This document shows, one piece after another, positions 1 to 11,010 of a stretch of DNA of 64,000 nucleotides. The notes below the pieces were generated by a model that had not been told where the DNA came from, searched no databases, and saw only the letters and a program-made list of their open reading frames with translations. Source of the stretch: Cyanoderma ruficeps (taxonomy: Eukaryota; Chordata; Aves; Passeriformes; Timaliidae). The stretch covers positions 724,259 to 788,258 of the forward strand of contig VZDJ01007749.1 of NCBI GenBank assembly GCA_008694505.1, in the 5' to 3' direction. Within the stretch, counting starts at the first letter, position 1, and each line of letters starts with the position of its first letter. The position numbers and the translations under genes are program-made.

Positions 1-2313
1 TTCTGCTGGGATGTAATAAAATTTGAACCTTATACATACATCTGAAATAAATTAGCTGTGGGTGGTTCCTTGAGTTTTATTGCTCTAGGGTACCTTTTCT
101 TTAAATTTGAGGTACATTGGAGCTTTTTATTATCTGGAAATGCATTAATTTCAGTGGCATATATTTCTAGATTAACGTTGGCTCCAAAACTATTTGAGTA
201 TTTGGGATAAAATGGGCTCATAAGAGGCCATTTTGAAAGGCAGAGAATATAATTATTACTTTAGCATCCGTGGCTACTGGTCAGGAGATACTTTGCAGCT
301 CCCCTCTGTTTAAAATATCTGGTTTGGTGTGAAGGAGGCTACAGAAAATACCACTTAGCTTTTTGAATGTACTGATAACATTTAAAATTGAAAGAGGAAA
401 AAAATGAGAGCGAGTCAGCACAGACATGGAGAAAAAGATGAATCTCTTATGAAAATGAGATACCAAAAGAAAAAAAAATAAACCTTAGGTAGAAGCAAAA
501 ATGATAGTTAGGTGTTTGTTTGCTTTTGAGGCAATATACCCTAATGAAGGGCTGTGGAGCATGGGAAGGAGCTGATAATGGAGAGGGATGAAGTGTAGGC
601 AGGAGTCAGTGGGGTTAATGACCTAAGAAACAGCAGAGAGGGGAAACGGAAGATATTTAGCAGCAGAAGAGACACGGTGAGATATGAGATGAAGAACTCA
701 GAAAGGAGTTGGTGTGGGTGTGGAGCTTCCTGGGAAGTGTCCAGCAGCCATGTGAGGAATGGGAGACAGCGGGAGCCAATGAGAGGTGAAGGATGGCTCA
801 GGTCCCAGGTGTGTGCTCAGGGTATGAGTGGTAAATTGCCTTTGTTTGCCCAACCACCCCTCTCACAAAGGGCAGCACAGTCCTTCCCTCTTGCTGTTAC
901 CTCTGCATTTCTCACTTCGGTGTCTCAGAGGAAGGGAGTCACTATAGCCTCTGCAAGCTCCCCAAATATCCAAACAATGCATTGCAATCAGCCTAATCCA
1001 CTCCACTAAAAACTGTAACAGGCCTTTGTGGCAAATTTCCAAGTAGCCTCTTTGGTCAGAATGTAAGTTTTTAGAACAGAATGAGGATATTTTTGCATGT
1101 TTACTACCATTTCTCCTTTTTTTGGTGGTGTTTTATGACCTCTAGAACAAGGCAGTTTTAGATAAACAATAAATTGCTTATAAATCTATTCCCAGGTTAT
1201 CTAACGTCTTACGCATAATATGATTTCTGATAATTCTTGAGGAAGTGTTGTTTTCTCTTTCTTAATGATCTCAGTCTGCATATGAAGCAAATGTAATTAA
1301 ACAAGCAAACCTGGCCCACATATCTGGTTATCATAAAGGTTTGTGCATCCTGCACTTGCTGTGTGTTTGAATTTTGTGTTTATCTTCATTTCCTAATTCA
1401 GAGCTGAGTGTTCTAGGACGTCAGGCACGTGGGCCAAGGTACACATACTCTGTCTTTTCCCATGTGCTCACTGATCAGCTTGTGTAACTCTGAGGAGCAC
1501 CTCTTCAGGAAAGTGCCTTTAATATAATGTCTCAGTGCACTGAATGTAAATAAAGCCTAGCCCCTGGAGTACACATCAACCCTTGCTGACAGGAGCACTT
1601 CATAATGTGCAGTTGCTGTAGCAATATGGTCAGATGGGAAACAGCATAAAAGTCATAAAAACAGTTAATAAAGAAAGCTAACAGTAGCCTTAAAATATTT
1701 TTCACATTGCAGTATATTGGAGACTAGAGCCTTTATATGTCCATTTTTGCAGAGTGAAGTGCAAACTTCTCTCCCAAGGACAACAAGTTAGTTGGCTGGC
1801 AGACAAGAGTGTGAGTGTGCAAAGAGGGAGAGATACAAAGCATTCAACCTCATCATGTTTATTACCCCTGGGGAATGTAAAAGAGTTTGCATGCCATAGG
1901 AAATAGAGCAGTGCAGCAGCTTTTACACAATATAATATAGTGTAAGGCAAATTCAATCCCACTTCATAAAGCTCTCACTGTGTCCTGCCATAATTAATAA
2001 GAATAGTACTTATAGGATATATTATCTCAAAGTAGTTTTTTATTTCCTTCAAGTGGCTGTGGGTATCCTGCATCTTGCTGATTCAGTTCTTTGTGTGAGT
2101 ACTGTAAGTTTTAACTATTTTTATAAACTAAACCCTCAGGTTCTTGGAGGGAGTGAAACCACCCATTTAGCAGTTTCCATGTATTGGTTTCTGCCCCAAG
2201 TATCCCACCTTTTTCTAAGGAGCAAAACCAGCTCTGCTCCAAGACTAGTCTCTGGCTTGGCTCTTGCCTTCTATATAGAGAACTTTTTATGTTCAAACTT
2301 TTTATGTTCCTGG
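1..2313. other. Non-coding, no gene recognised
   Basis: Stop-rich A+T-leaning sequence in all frames. The longest open frame (677-1009, +) has no recognisable domain and no splice or initiation context that would set it apart from chance. Around 1260-1400 there is a stretch with homeodomain-like TAATTA/ATTAAA words that resembles conserved non-coding DNA by eye. No repeat family was recognised. Confidence 0.6.
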
Positions 2314-2319
2314 CCTGAC

Positions 2320-2690
2320 TGTTAGCGTAGAAACACATAATCACAGGATGATTATATGCAGGTGCTTTATTGGAGAGCTCTGGGAGTTGGGGATACAAAC
2401 CCAAATCTGACTCCCACATGATCACAAAATAGACAAGGTTTTATACCCTCCCGTTACATAACTGCACATGTTAATCATTAAATCCCTATTCTTCCATTGA
2501 TTCTACCCAAGCATAAACCCGTAACAATTGATTCTTATTGAAGATGATGATCATAACTGGTTACCAAATAAACGTTACAATTGACAATAATGCAATTTAT
2601 CATATGGATGATTATCCAGGTACAGGCCTACCTGACCTAATATCTAGCTTTATTTTTCGAGCCTACATGTTCAACTAAGAATCACGTTCA
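2320..2690 (-). mobile_element. ERV long terminal repeat, minus strand
   Basis: On the minus strand this segment begins TGAACG and ends CTAACA, the TG...CA termini expected of a retroviral LTR. It holds a core promoter word TATAAAAC (complement of about 2438-2446) and, about 75 bases further downstream, an AATAAA polyadenylation signal (complement of 2366-2371). The order TATA, then AATAAA, then the CA end about 45 bases later is right for U3-R-U5. Just upstream on the minus strand (plus 2691-2702) lies a purine-rich run ending in five G and an A, directly before the TG, as a polypurine tract should. No matching target duplication was found, so this may be a 3' LTR of a truncated provirus rather than a solo LTR. 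The general look fits passerine LTRs; the family is not assigned. Confidence 0.72.
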
Positions 2691-2830
2691 TCCCCCGCTC
2701 CAGCCTTCCACTGCCTAGGCAAAGTTCTACTTGATTTAGTTAAAACAATAGCATGAAACTAAACATCTTGGTTACAGTGAAGCTGACATCCTGTTCTTTA
2801 GGCCTTACTGCCTCAAAATCCTTTTAACCC
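2691..2830 (-). mobile_element. Possible ERV internal 3' end with polypurine tract
   Basis: Read on the minus strand, this region leads into the LTR at 2320-2690 through a GGAGCGGGGGA tract, which has the composition and position of the primer for plus-strand DNA synthesis. Further right no env, pol or gag reading frame can be made out, and where the element stops is unclear; the right limit is a guess. If right, the element is a 3' fragment with its 5' LTR and body lost. Confidence 0.4.
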
Positions 2831-5800
2831 TATACTATCATTACCTTTGAGATGAAAGGGAAATCTATAAAAACCATTATGCTTGGCATGGTTTCAAGCA
2901 CTAGGAGCAAACTGCTTGGAGATTATCCTGTTTTCTTCACTGTGGAGAATTATAACAACACAGTTTAATGTAGAACAAACTTTGAATGTGGTGTTCATCC
3001 CTCTTTATGCCAGAGTAATACATTGTGAGTCAAAACGGTTCACTAAAAGGAGAACACACTGTCTGGATTATGGAAACTACATGAACAGAAAGTGAAGAGA
3101 TCATATTGAGAAAGGAGGTCAGGTAGAGGGACTGCAGAGCAAAGAATAACAAGGTGTCCAGGGAATAGCTAAGATAAATCAGGTGTCCTTCTTGGTTATG
3201 CAAGACAGAAATCAAAAAGTCTTAAAATTGTGGTCTGTATACAACCTCCAGTTTTAAAGAATGAGTTGGATGTTTTAATATTTTAGGAGTTGATCTCTTC
3301 TTGCCTTTCAAGGACATGTCAGTATAAAAACTCCACTGGAACTTGAAGCTTTAGGTCACACATCATTAATTTGCAGCTGATTTCAGTGACAGGTGTGTGA
3401 GGTTGGTAGGGCTTTTCTTTTTCCCAGAGATCTTGGGCACTAGTCATTTCAAATAACATCAATAAAAATGATCATGGACATTTATCCCTGAGAAGTGAAT
3501 TTTTTTTAATTTTTTTTTTTTTTTTGTATCACATGGTTTTGTACTCTGGAACACAATTAATTAATAATAGAAAGGACATTTTAACTTACACGATAAGGTA
3601 AAGACTGAGGCTTACTGTGTTGGTAAGGGCATAATTATTGAGCATAGTTTAACAAAATAATATTTAACTTAATTTTTTAACTTTTTTTTAAAAAAACATA
3701 CTTTTTTTAGTGACATGGGCAGCAGTACCAAATTTTGTACCAGGACACATGTTTTGAAGAAGATTTCACAGAGTTGATTGACCCTTTAACAGAATAGTTC
3801 ATTTTTTATAATGAAACTCAGAAAAAGAGGAAGGAAGAAGAAGAAATAAATAGGTGGGGAAGATGTAGGCAGCGGTGCCTGGGTGGCTTCTGAACTTTCA
3901 AATACTTCTTCCACCTTATTCTGTTTTTCTATTCTAGAGCTACACCTTTTAAAATATACTTCTATTTCTTTACCACTGTAAATCCTAAGTGCTCAGCTGC
4001 AGGTCTGTTTAAAGAAAATCTTATTTTTACAGTGGAGACTGTTTTAGCAATAATTTTTGCATTTTATCCCTGCTGCAATCCATGAGAGACAACCCCATAA
4101 CAGCAGTGCAGCTGGAGCAAATCAATACTTTTTAAAGTTTGTCTGGGTTTATAATTCAATATTTGTGGTAGGTTTTCCCTATTTATGTGTACCTTTAATA
4201 GATAAAAATATTAATGATTTAGAGGCTTGTTACCTGTGGTACAAAAAAGCCTTGAAATCTTCTCAAATACGTGCAGAGTTTTTTTATCCCAACACATTTA
4301 TAGAATGATTCTTCATCTCACTATTCAAAAAATAGGTGTGCATGTGTTTCTGGTCATGAAGAGTTTATATTCTAAAGTATCATGACAGCGAAAAAGATTT
4401 TGGATATCCTTGTTTGTGATTAGAGAGGGTGGCTGTGATTTTCCCAAATGTCACTTTAATGGTGCTGGGAAATAGTTGGAGCTGGGAACTGTGTCCAGAT
4501 ACCTCCAGGTGAATGTCTCTGCCTTGGATACAGAGCCCATCTTCCTCTCTAATGGAAAGGTTTTATTGCTGTTGTTGGTTTCATTGTTGTTTATTTTTGT
4601 TTCAAAATTACTTATAGTATGATTTCAGGTGGGTGCATTTTGAAAAGAGTTTTATAGTTCCCTCCGGCTATTTGAAAAATACCTGGTGAGCATCTTCCTG
4701 TTTTTAGGAGGAGTCCTGAACTTGAGGAGTTCTGGCACTTCCAGAGCAGGTTCAGATCTTGTCTTGAACTAAAGAAATCTTTGTTACTGATGGAAATAAA
4801 TGTGATTTGTGTCATAACAGAATGACAGTATAAAAGGAATGCATTCTCCAAGCAGTTTGCTGAAGAACTGAGCTCTTGGCCTGACAAATGCATTTGAGGT
4901 TTAGAGAGATGTGCTTACTTTTATTCCTCACTTTTCTGGGGGCCTATATCTGGTTTTCTGTACGCTACATTTGACATATTTAAACAATTTTGTTCAGAAA
5001 TTATTTCACCTGTTCTGCTCCTTTGTATTTGAATAGAAATCAAAGCACCCAGATACCAGACAGTGAAAGATATTTACCAGTGGCAGGATTTTATTTCTTC
5101 ACAGAAACTCTGGGCAAATTAGGTAATTGCTGTAATGGCTTCTGGAGCTGCCTTTGGAATGTATCACACAGTTGATGTAATGATGAGATGATTGGATTAT
5201 CTTGTCCACGTGGACATGCTTTGGCTTTGATTCTCCATCAGTTCTGTGGGAAATCAAGCTGCTTGCCACTCCCACTCAGTGAGGGACTGTCACAGATGCG
5301 TGTTCATTATCAAAAGGAAATGGTATTTTCCCATGGCCATATGTTCTTTGGGATTCCCCTCCACAACTCTCCAGAAACCTGTTTGTCACCCTCAGAGATG
5401 GTGTATGCACAGAACTTGAACACTGGGCTTGTAAAGGGACTGAGAAACTAATAAAAGTGTGACAATAGAAATATTTACCCTAAAAGGAAAAGGACTTGCA
5501 TATTGATAACCCTGAAGTGAAATAATCAGAAATTAATGATGGTGCATTGTGGATTAAGTGCATGTCTTTGTGACTAAACCAAAAGTGAAATTGGAATTTA
5601 GAATAATCTGCTACCAACAGAAGTAGAATTTTTTTCTCCATCTGTTTTGCTGGTAGCAGAAACTTATTCTTGTGTCTGCACAGCACTTGAAATTATCTTA
5701 AAGTTGTTATTAATATTTTGTTATCAAAATGCTCAGATTAATAAAAAACAATGCAATGACAATAAACAATGCAAAAAGGAAAGATAATTTGTGATCGCAG

Positions 5801-8800
5801 TGTAAGGGTAATGTAGTGTAAAGGCCAGGATCTGCTTTATCAGGTATGAATCTCCCTTACATCCTTGTATGTGGGAGCAAGTATTGGAATTTACCCAATA
5901 GGCAGAGTAGGTGACATGGAGTTGAATGTTTTGTGGAACTCTTTAATTTCAAGGGAGTTCCAATGGAATTTTTACACTAACCTTGAGTGCTGTGCATCCA
6001 AAACTTTGAGGCCGTGGAAACACATAGTAAAATGAAACTATCCAGCCAGAAATGGCAAGAATTTGATGCTTTACAACTGAACATTTTGGCACATCCTACT
6101 CCTGACCTCACTCCTGAACAAAAAAAAAAAAATTGCACAATTTGGTCATGGTTGTTTTTTTTTTTTTTTTCTGAAGGCTTGAAGTAAGTGAATGCTTTGG
6201 GGGTCATGAGACATCTCACTGATATCTCAGTGAAATACACTTAAGTGTAACTCATTTCATTTTAGCCATGATCCCAGCTGTCCTCAGTCTTCAAGCCAAC
6301 AAAACACCTGAGCACACGATAAAGAATTCTTTAAAATAATTTGGCATTGATTAAAACATACTGAGTGACCCAGTAATGTTTAAAAAAATGATTAATGGTT
6401 GCCAGTGATGCATTTTTTAATTCTTGCCTGAGAAAATGGGAGATTTTAGCTTACTCTAATTCATCCATTAAAAGTGGCCCCTTCTGGTGTTTAATAGTGC
6501 ATGGGCATCTTAGAGCAGGCTGGAGAGTGTCTGACCTAGGGGAATTGTGAAGGGAATTTGGGGAGGCAGGAGGCAATTACCTGAACTGGAATTTGGCCAG
6601 GAAATGGGAGCTAATATTGCACTGCTTATTAAACCTTGTGAGTAATGAAGAATCATCTTTTACTGCCAGGTAGAAATGAATGCTGTTGATCTTGTAATGA
6701 CTTGGCAGGATTCACTTTCCCTGGGAACAGTTAAATGACTGACATTGTCAGGAACTAGGAAGTACTCACTGGATAAAGCATTTCTTTTGATGAGTAGGCT
6801 TCTCTCTGGCAAATTTGTTTTCCTCTGCAAAAGATGTGGTTAGAGGATCAAGAAGCCCACAAAGAGCATTCTTCTTGACTTTATAAGTGGGCAACCTCCT
6901 TCTTTGTTGCCAAAAACATGTTGGATACTGCAATATGTTTCTGATAACTGTCAAAAAGGGATTTTTCAGGTTATCATTTTTCTTTTCAGGGTATTCCAAA
7001 TGGTCATACTTTGTATTCATGATAGGATTTTTCTATTTGATGATAAAGTGTATTTATCAAAACTTTTCCGCAACTTCTATATATGTCCTATTATTATTAC
7101 TATATTGTATTTTTTATTTTCAGTGTGAAATCATGATTTTCAAATATTTAATCAAGATTCTGAATCCTGCATTTAACATGAGTATTTAACTTACAGGTTA
7201 ATGTGGTTTCTTTTTGGTTCATCTTCCTGCTTTAGCTGAAAATTCTTTCCAAAAAAATTGCAAAACTCTTGCCTAGAGTATAAAGTAGAGCTATATTGAT
7301 TCTTTGTTTAAGTAGAGATGAAACAGAATTATTTCAAAGGCTTACATTTCTCAGAGAACCATTGGGAGTCACGTGATTTCAAGGAATTCTTTAGGACATT
7401 GTGAGAAATCTAAATTAGCATTATCTGTATGTTGTACCTACCCAGAAACTGTCAGAATAACCAGTAAAGTTTGCCTGAGGAGGCAATATGGTTTTATTGA
7501 TAGCCTAAAGATCTCAAATCTTGGTTTTTAGTCCGCTTTAACTTCCCACTCTATATCTGTTTTCTTTCAGTTTTTTCTGCTGCTTTTGTTTAATTAGGCT
7601 GCCAGACCTTTGGTCAGGGACTGTTTTACTGTTTTTATACACTGTAATTATAATAAGAGTATGTGAGATTGTCAGCACTGTGTAGAATAAATTTCAAGTG
7701 CTTTAAACAAATTTGAAATTACCAATTTAACCAAGATTCTCATTCAGCAAGGCACTTGACTGTGGGGTTCTCTTTTAGCATATGAATGCCACTCTTGATT
7801 ATTTTACGGGTTGAATTCAAACACCTGCCGAAGTGCTTTGTAGTGAAATATATTCTAGAGTAAAGCTGCTCAGAAATACACTTATAAGCAGAGTTTAATT
7901 CATTCTAGCTCTGTCTTACTTCTGAGACACTGACGTGCTTATGGGGAGGAGCTCAAAGCTCTGGTTCATGTGAAAAGGGGAGATTTCCTTGACCTTTAGT
8001 GTTTGATTTGTCTGTCAGCACCACAGAAAAACCAGGACACTCCTGCCCAACCATTCTGTCAGTGTCCCATTACAGGGATCCTTCACTGAACTGTACTGCT
8101 GGATCAGAGGTGGTTCAACTGACTTGTTCAGGAACACACACCAGCAGCATAAGGGAGACCCCTCAATGTGTCTTCCTACTTTCTGACCTGTCAGCAGGTC
8201 ACCCACTTTATTCAGTTGTGTTTCCTGCTGCTGGTGATTGCCAGTGCTGGGAAGGACTCACACTGACAGTTCATGGAATAACATTCCTTTGTGACAGGTT
8301 AAGGTTCAAGAGCTGCCAGTGAAAGTGTCTGACTGCAAAAACATATTCAAAGCAATTCAGACAAGCTCTAATTCCCAGTAAAAGTATCCAGTGTGCACAG
8401 TACGTTTCTTACCCACAGGGGAAGAAGATGGGTTCAGCCTGTTGACTGATCCCAGTAGTTGTGATGGAGTCTTCCCTAACTTATTCCTACTCTCAGCTTT
8501 TATACTATATGTTTAGGTGGAGCTTGAGGGACTCTTAGTCATATGTGCCTTTGTTACTGATTGGTGTAAAATTCTCTTACTTTGCTCAGAGCTGTAGTCA
8601 ATAAAGCACAGAGCTTGTGCCCTGAGAGGGGTGGTGCCATTCTGCGGCGGGTGACTTTGGGAAGGGGATGTGTGTTAATACAATGGTGTTATAATGAACC
8701 AAGTTCGTCTGAGGAGGGTGATTTCACCACAGTTCCTGGCTCAGCCACAAGGCACCTCCTACCTCTGACAGCCCCTGTGCAGTTTATCAGCTGCAAAACA

Positions 8801-9499
8801 CCATCGAGATCCCCTCCTTGCCAGGACTTCAGTGGAACTTGGCCACGGTGTTTCCACTTTCCACCCTCCATTCCATCCCTCTCAGCAGGGCAGTGGCTGC
8901 AGGTTGTGTCTGTGGGAAACCATCCTGGAGCAGGCTTTGAGCGTGTCAGCAGCATTCCATCCAGGGAGCAGCAGCTGCATTTTACCCTATAATTCCTGTA
9001 CTGTTACAGCTTCTGCTAGAATGTGAATATAACTTCTCAGTGTCCTCTAATTTTACCCCCAGCCATTTTTCCACAGACTTTAGAAATCTGTATAAAAATG
9101 TATTTTGATCATTTTCCTTGAAAGCATTTTTTCTCTTCTGTAAATGTATGAGAAGTGCATTTAGTTAGTGTATGAGAGATGTATTTTGTTGCAGTGTATT
9201 TCACTAGCCCCGAGAAAGACCTCTAAGAGATATGATAAGGCAGTCTTCCTGTGTTTTGGTCTATTAGACTGTCAGCTGTTTGCACCCAGTGTTGGAATGC
9301 TGAGGCTTTTACATATTTAAATGCAGGTAGAAGAGCTGGCTATTAAGGGGTGGAGGGGAAAGGTGAAATCTTTGATCACTTTCCCTGACCATTTAGGCAG
9401 TTATGGCCTAAGATCTTTTAAATTTAAAGGCTTCGCCCCTGGCTCACTTGTTTTATCAATTTTATTTTTATTTTAATTTTCTCAAAGTACAAGTCTTAT
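2831..9499. other. Non-coding, no gene recognised
   Basis: About 6.7 kb without a recognisable gene or transposon. It contains poly-T at 3511-3525, an A12/T16 pair at 6120-6132 and 6155-6170, and three SOX-like ACAAT words within 25 bases at 5748-5770. The open frame at 8582-8992 (+, 136 codons) is the longest here, but it sits in a locally GC-richer patch and its translation resembles no family I know. Confidence 0.6.
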
Positions 9500-9920
9500 G
9501 AGAAGCAGTTCAGGGTACTGGGGTTCTTTAACCTAGAAAAAAAGAGGCTCAGAGGGGACTTTATCACTCTCTACAGTGACCTGAAAGGCTCTGGGGGACC
9601 TTACTACTCTTTGCAACTACCCGAAAGGAATCTGTAGCAAGGCAGGTGCTGGTCTCTTCTCCCAAGGAACAAGCAAAATGGCATCAGGTTATGCTGGGGG
9701 AAGTTTTGATTGGATATCAGGAAATATTTCTTCACTGAAAGTGTTATCAAGCAATGTAACATGTGCCCAGGTAAGTAGTTGAGTCACCATCCCTGGTGAT
9801 ATTTAAAACACACATAGATGAGGCACTCAGGGACATGATTTAATGGTGGACTTGGCAGTTCTAGGTTCAGAGCTGGACTCAATGATCTCAGATGTAGTTT
9901 CAAACCTAACTGATTCTTGA
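9500..9920 (+). mobile_element. CR1 LINE 3' fragment
   Basis: The sequence follows the avian CR1 3' region in order: the end of ORF2 (the stretch reading like 'CTGAAAGG ... GTAGC'), then the 3' untranslated part with words such as TTGGATATCAGGAAA, TTTCTTCACTGAAAG, GAGTCACCATCCCTGG and GGACTCAATGATCTCA, ending near TGATTCTTGA in place of the usual ATTCTATGA octamer repeats. It is 5'-truncated, as nearly all CR1 copies are, and heavily diverged. The segment 9546-9626 holds two tandem versions of the same about 41-base stretch, where the CR1 consensus has one. No functional ORF remains. Confidence 0.93.
9546..9627 (+). repeat. 41-bp tandem duplication inside CR1
   Basis: Two successive units (9546-9586 and 9587-9627) both run GGCTC-GGGGAC-TTA-CACTCT-ACTACC-GAAAGG in outline. 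Both match the same part of CR1, so one was duplicated within this copy or its source. The units now differ at roughly a quarter of positions, which implies the duplication is old. Confidence 0.7.
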
Positions 9921-10630
9921 TTTACCTGGAATGAAGCTCCATTCTACACAACTTTCTTTAGATGCAGAATGCTATCAGGAAGATGTGTTAAATTTTATTG
10001 CAGCATTTCATAAACGGATGCTGCTTATTCAAGAAAACCCATTTCAGCAGGCTAAGTGAAAATAAATAGAAATATATGCATTATTTACAGACCATAATGT
10101 GAGTGAGAAGGCTGCATGCACAAATAGTAGATGAAAACCCAGCAGATGTTGCAAGGAAAATTACTATTCAGGAAAAAAGCTTGTCTTCAGGCTCACATGC
10201 TGTATATATACACATTTTGTTAAAAACCAAAAGTAAATCTGTTTTTCACAAGAACTGTCAACCCCAGATTTTACTCAGAGGACTAGAAACCCTGACATTT
10301 ACCTCCTTCAGCAGTAGGACTGTATCTTGATTGCCATCTTTTTTTCTTTATGTAAATAGGAGGAAGAGATTAACCTGTGTAATTAGGAGATTGCTTTTTC
10401 TTGATTTTCCTATCTGGGATTTCCACCAGACCTAGAAAATAATCAGCAGCTTGGAAGATGTGTATAATGCTGGTGGGTAGGAGTCAGCCAGGCAAACTCT
10501 TCCTCACACCCATGTATTGTACATCTGGGGCACGTTGCCACCATAACTGTCCTATCCCTCCCCTCATCATCTGGGCAGGGTAGAGAAAATATAATGAAGG
10601 GCTCATGAGTTGAGATAGGGCAAGAAAAAA
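9921..10630. other. Non-coding, nothing recognised
   Basis: Short A+T-rich interval between the CR1 copy and the LTR fragment. No open frame with recognisable content and no repeat family identified. Confidence 0.6.
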
Positions 10631-10639
10631 TCCCTTTCC

Positions 10640-11010
10640 AGCTGGTCAATCGCAAAACAGATGTGACTTGGGGAAATTAGGAGTTTATTACCAATCTCAA
10701 TCAGAGCAGGATGATAAGAATTGAAACAAATCCTAAAAACACCTTTCCCCCCATCCCTCCCTCCTTCCTGGGCTCTGCCTCTTCACCCTCTCTGTTACAG
10801 AGAGATAGGGAATGGGAGTTAATCAGTTTATGGCACATTTTTTCTGCTGCTGCTTTCTCCTCAAGGAGAGGGGTCATTTCCTTGCTCCAGTGTGTGTCCT
10901 TACCACAGGAGACATTCCTCCATAAATTTCTCCAGTGTGAGTACTTTCCACAAGCTGCAGTTCTTCATTAACTGCTCAAGCATGGGTCCTTTTTCCTTGG
11001 TTTAATTCTG
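10640..11010 (-). mobile_element. Avian LTR fragment (ERVL-type, tentative)
   Basis: I recognise this as a common avian interspersed repeat: a C/T-rich block with 'CCATCCCTCCCTCCTTCC', then repeated 'GCTCCAGTGTG-GTCC' phrases. Read on the minus strand it has an AATAAA signal at 10684-10689 near its 3' end, in keeping with LTR orientation. The phrase repeats with a period of 45 bases at 10885, 10930 and 10975, which is seen in this LTR family as I remember it. The far (5') end is missing and neither terminus is defined. The ERVL assignment is from recall and could be wrong; that it is a repeat is more secure. Confidence 0.6.
10885..11005. repeat. 45-bp period internal minisatellite
   Basis: Three diverged units begin at 10885, 10930 and 10975, each starting CTCCAGTGTG or a near form and continuing GT-CTT-CCACA-G and TTC-TC-A. 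The spacing is exactly 45 bases each time. It lies within the LTR fragment and is probably part of that family's structure. Confidence 0.65.

Noticed and set aside
2314..2636. CCTGAC at 2314-2319 and 2631-2636 as target duplications of a 311-bp element
   Set aside because: The element would end in TA rather than CA. The alternative right boundary at 2690, next to a polypurine tract, explains more. A 6-base match at this spacing is not rare enough to decide.
6120..6170. Poly-A then poly-T, possibly a hairpin or processed-transcript tail
   Set aside because: Two separate homopolymers 22 bases apart. No upstream coding or RNA-gene sequence and no target duplications were seen.
8582..8992. 136-codon plus-strand open frame
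   Set aside because: It sits in a locally GC-richer patch where stops are rarer. There is no domain and overlapping frames exist on both strands. An exon cannot be excluded without transcripts.
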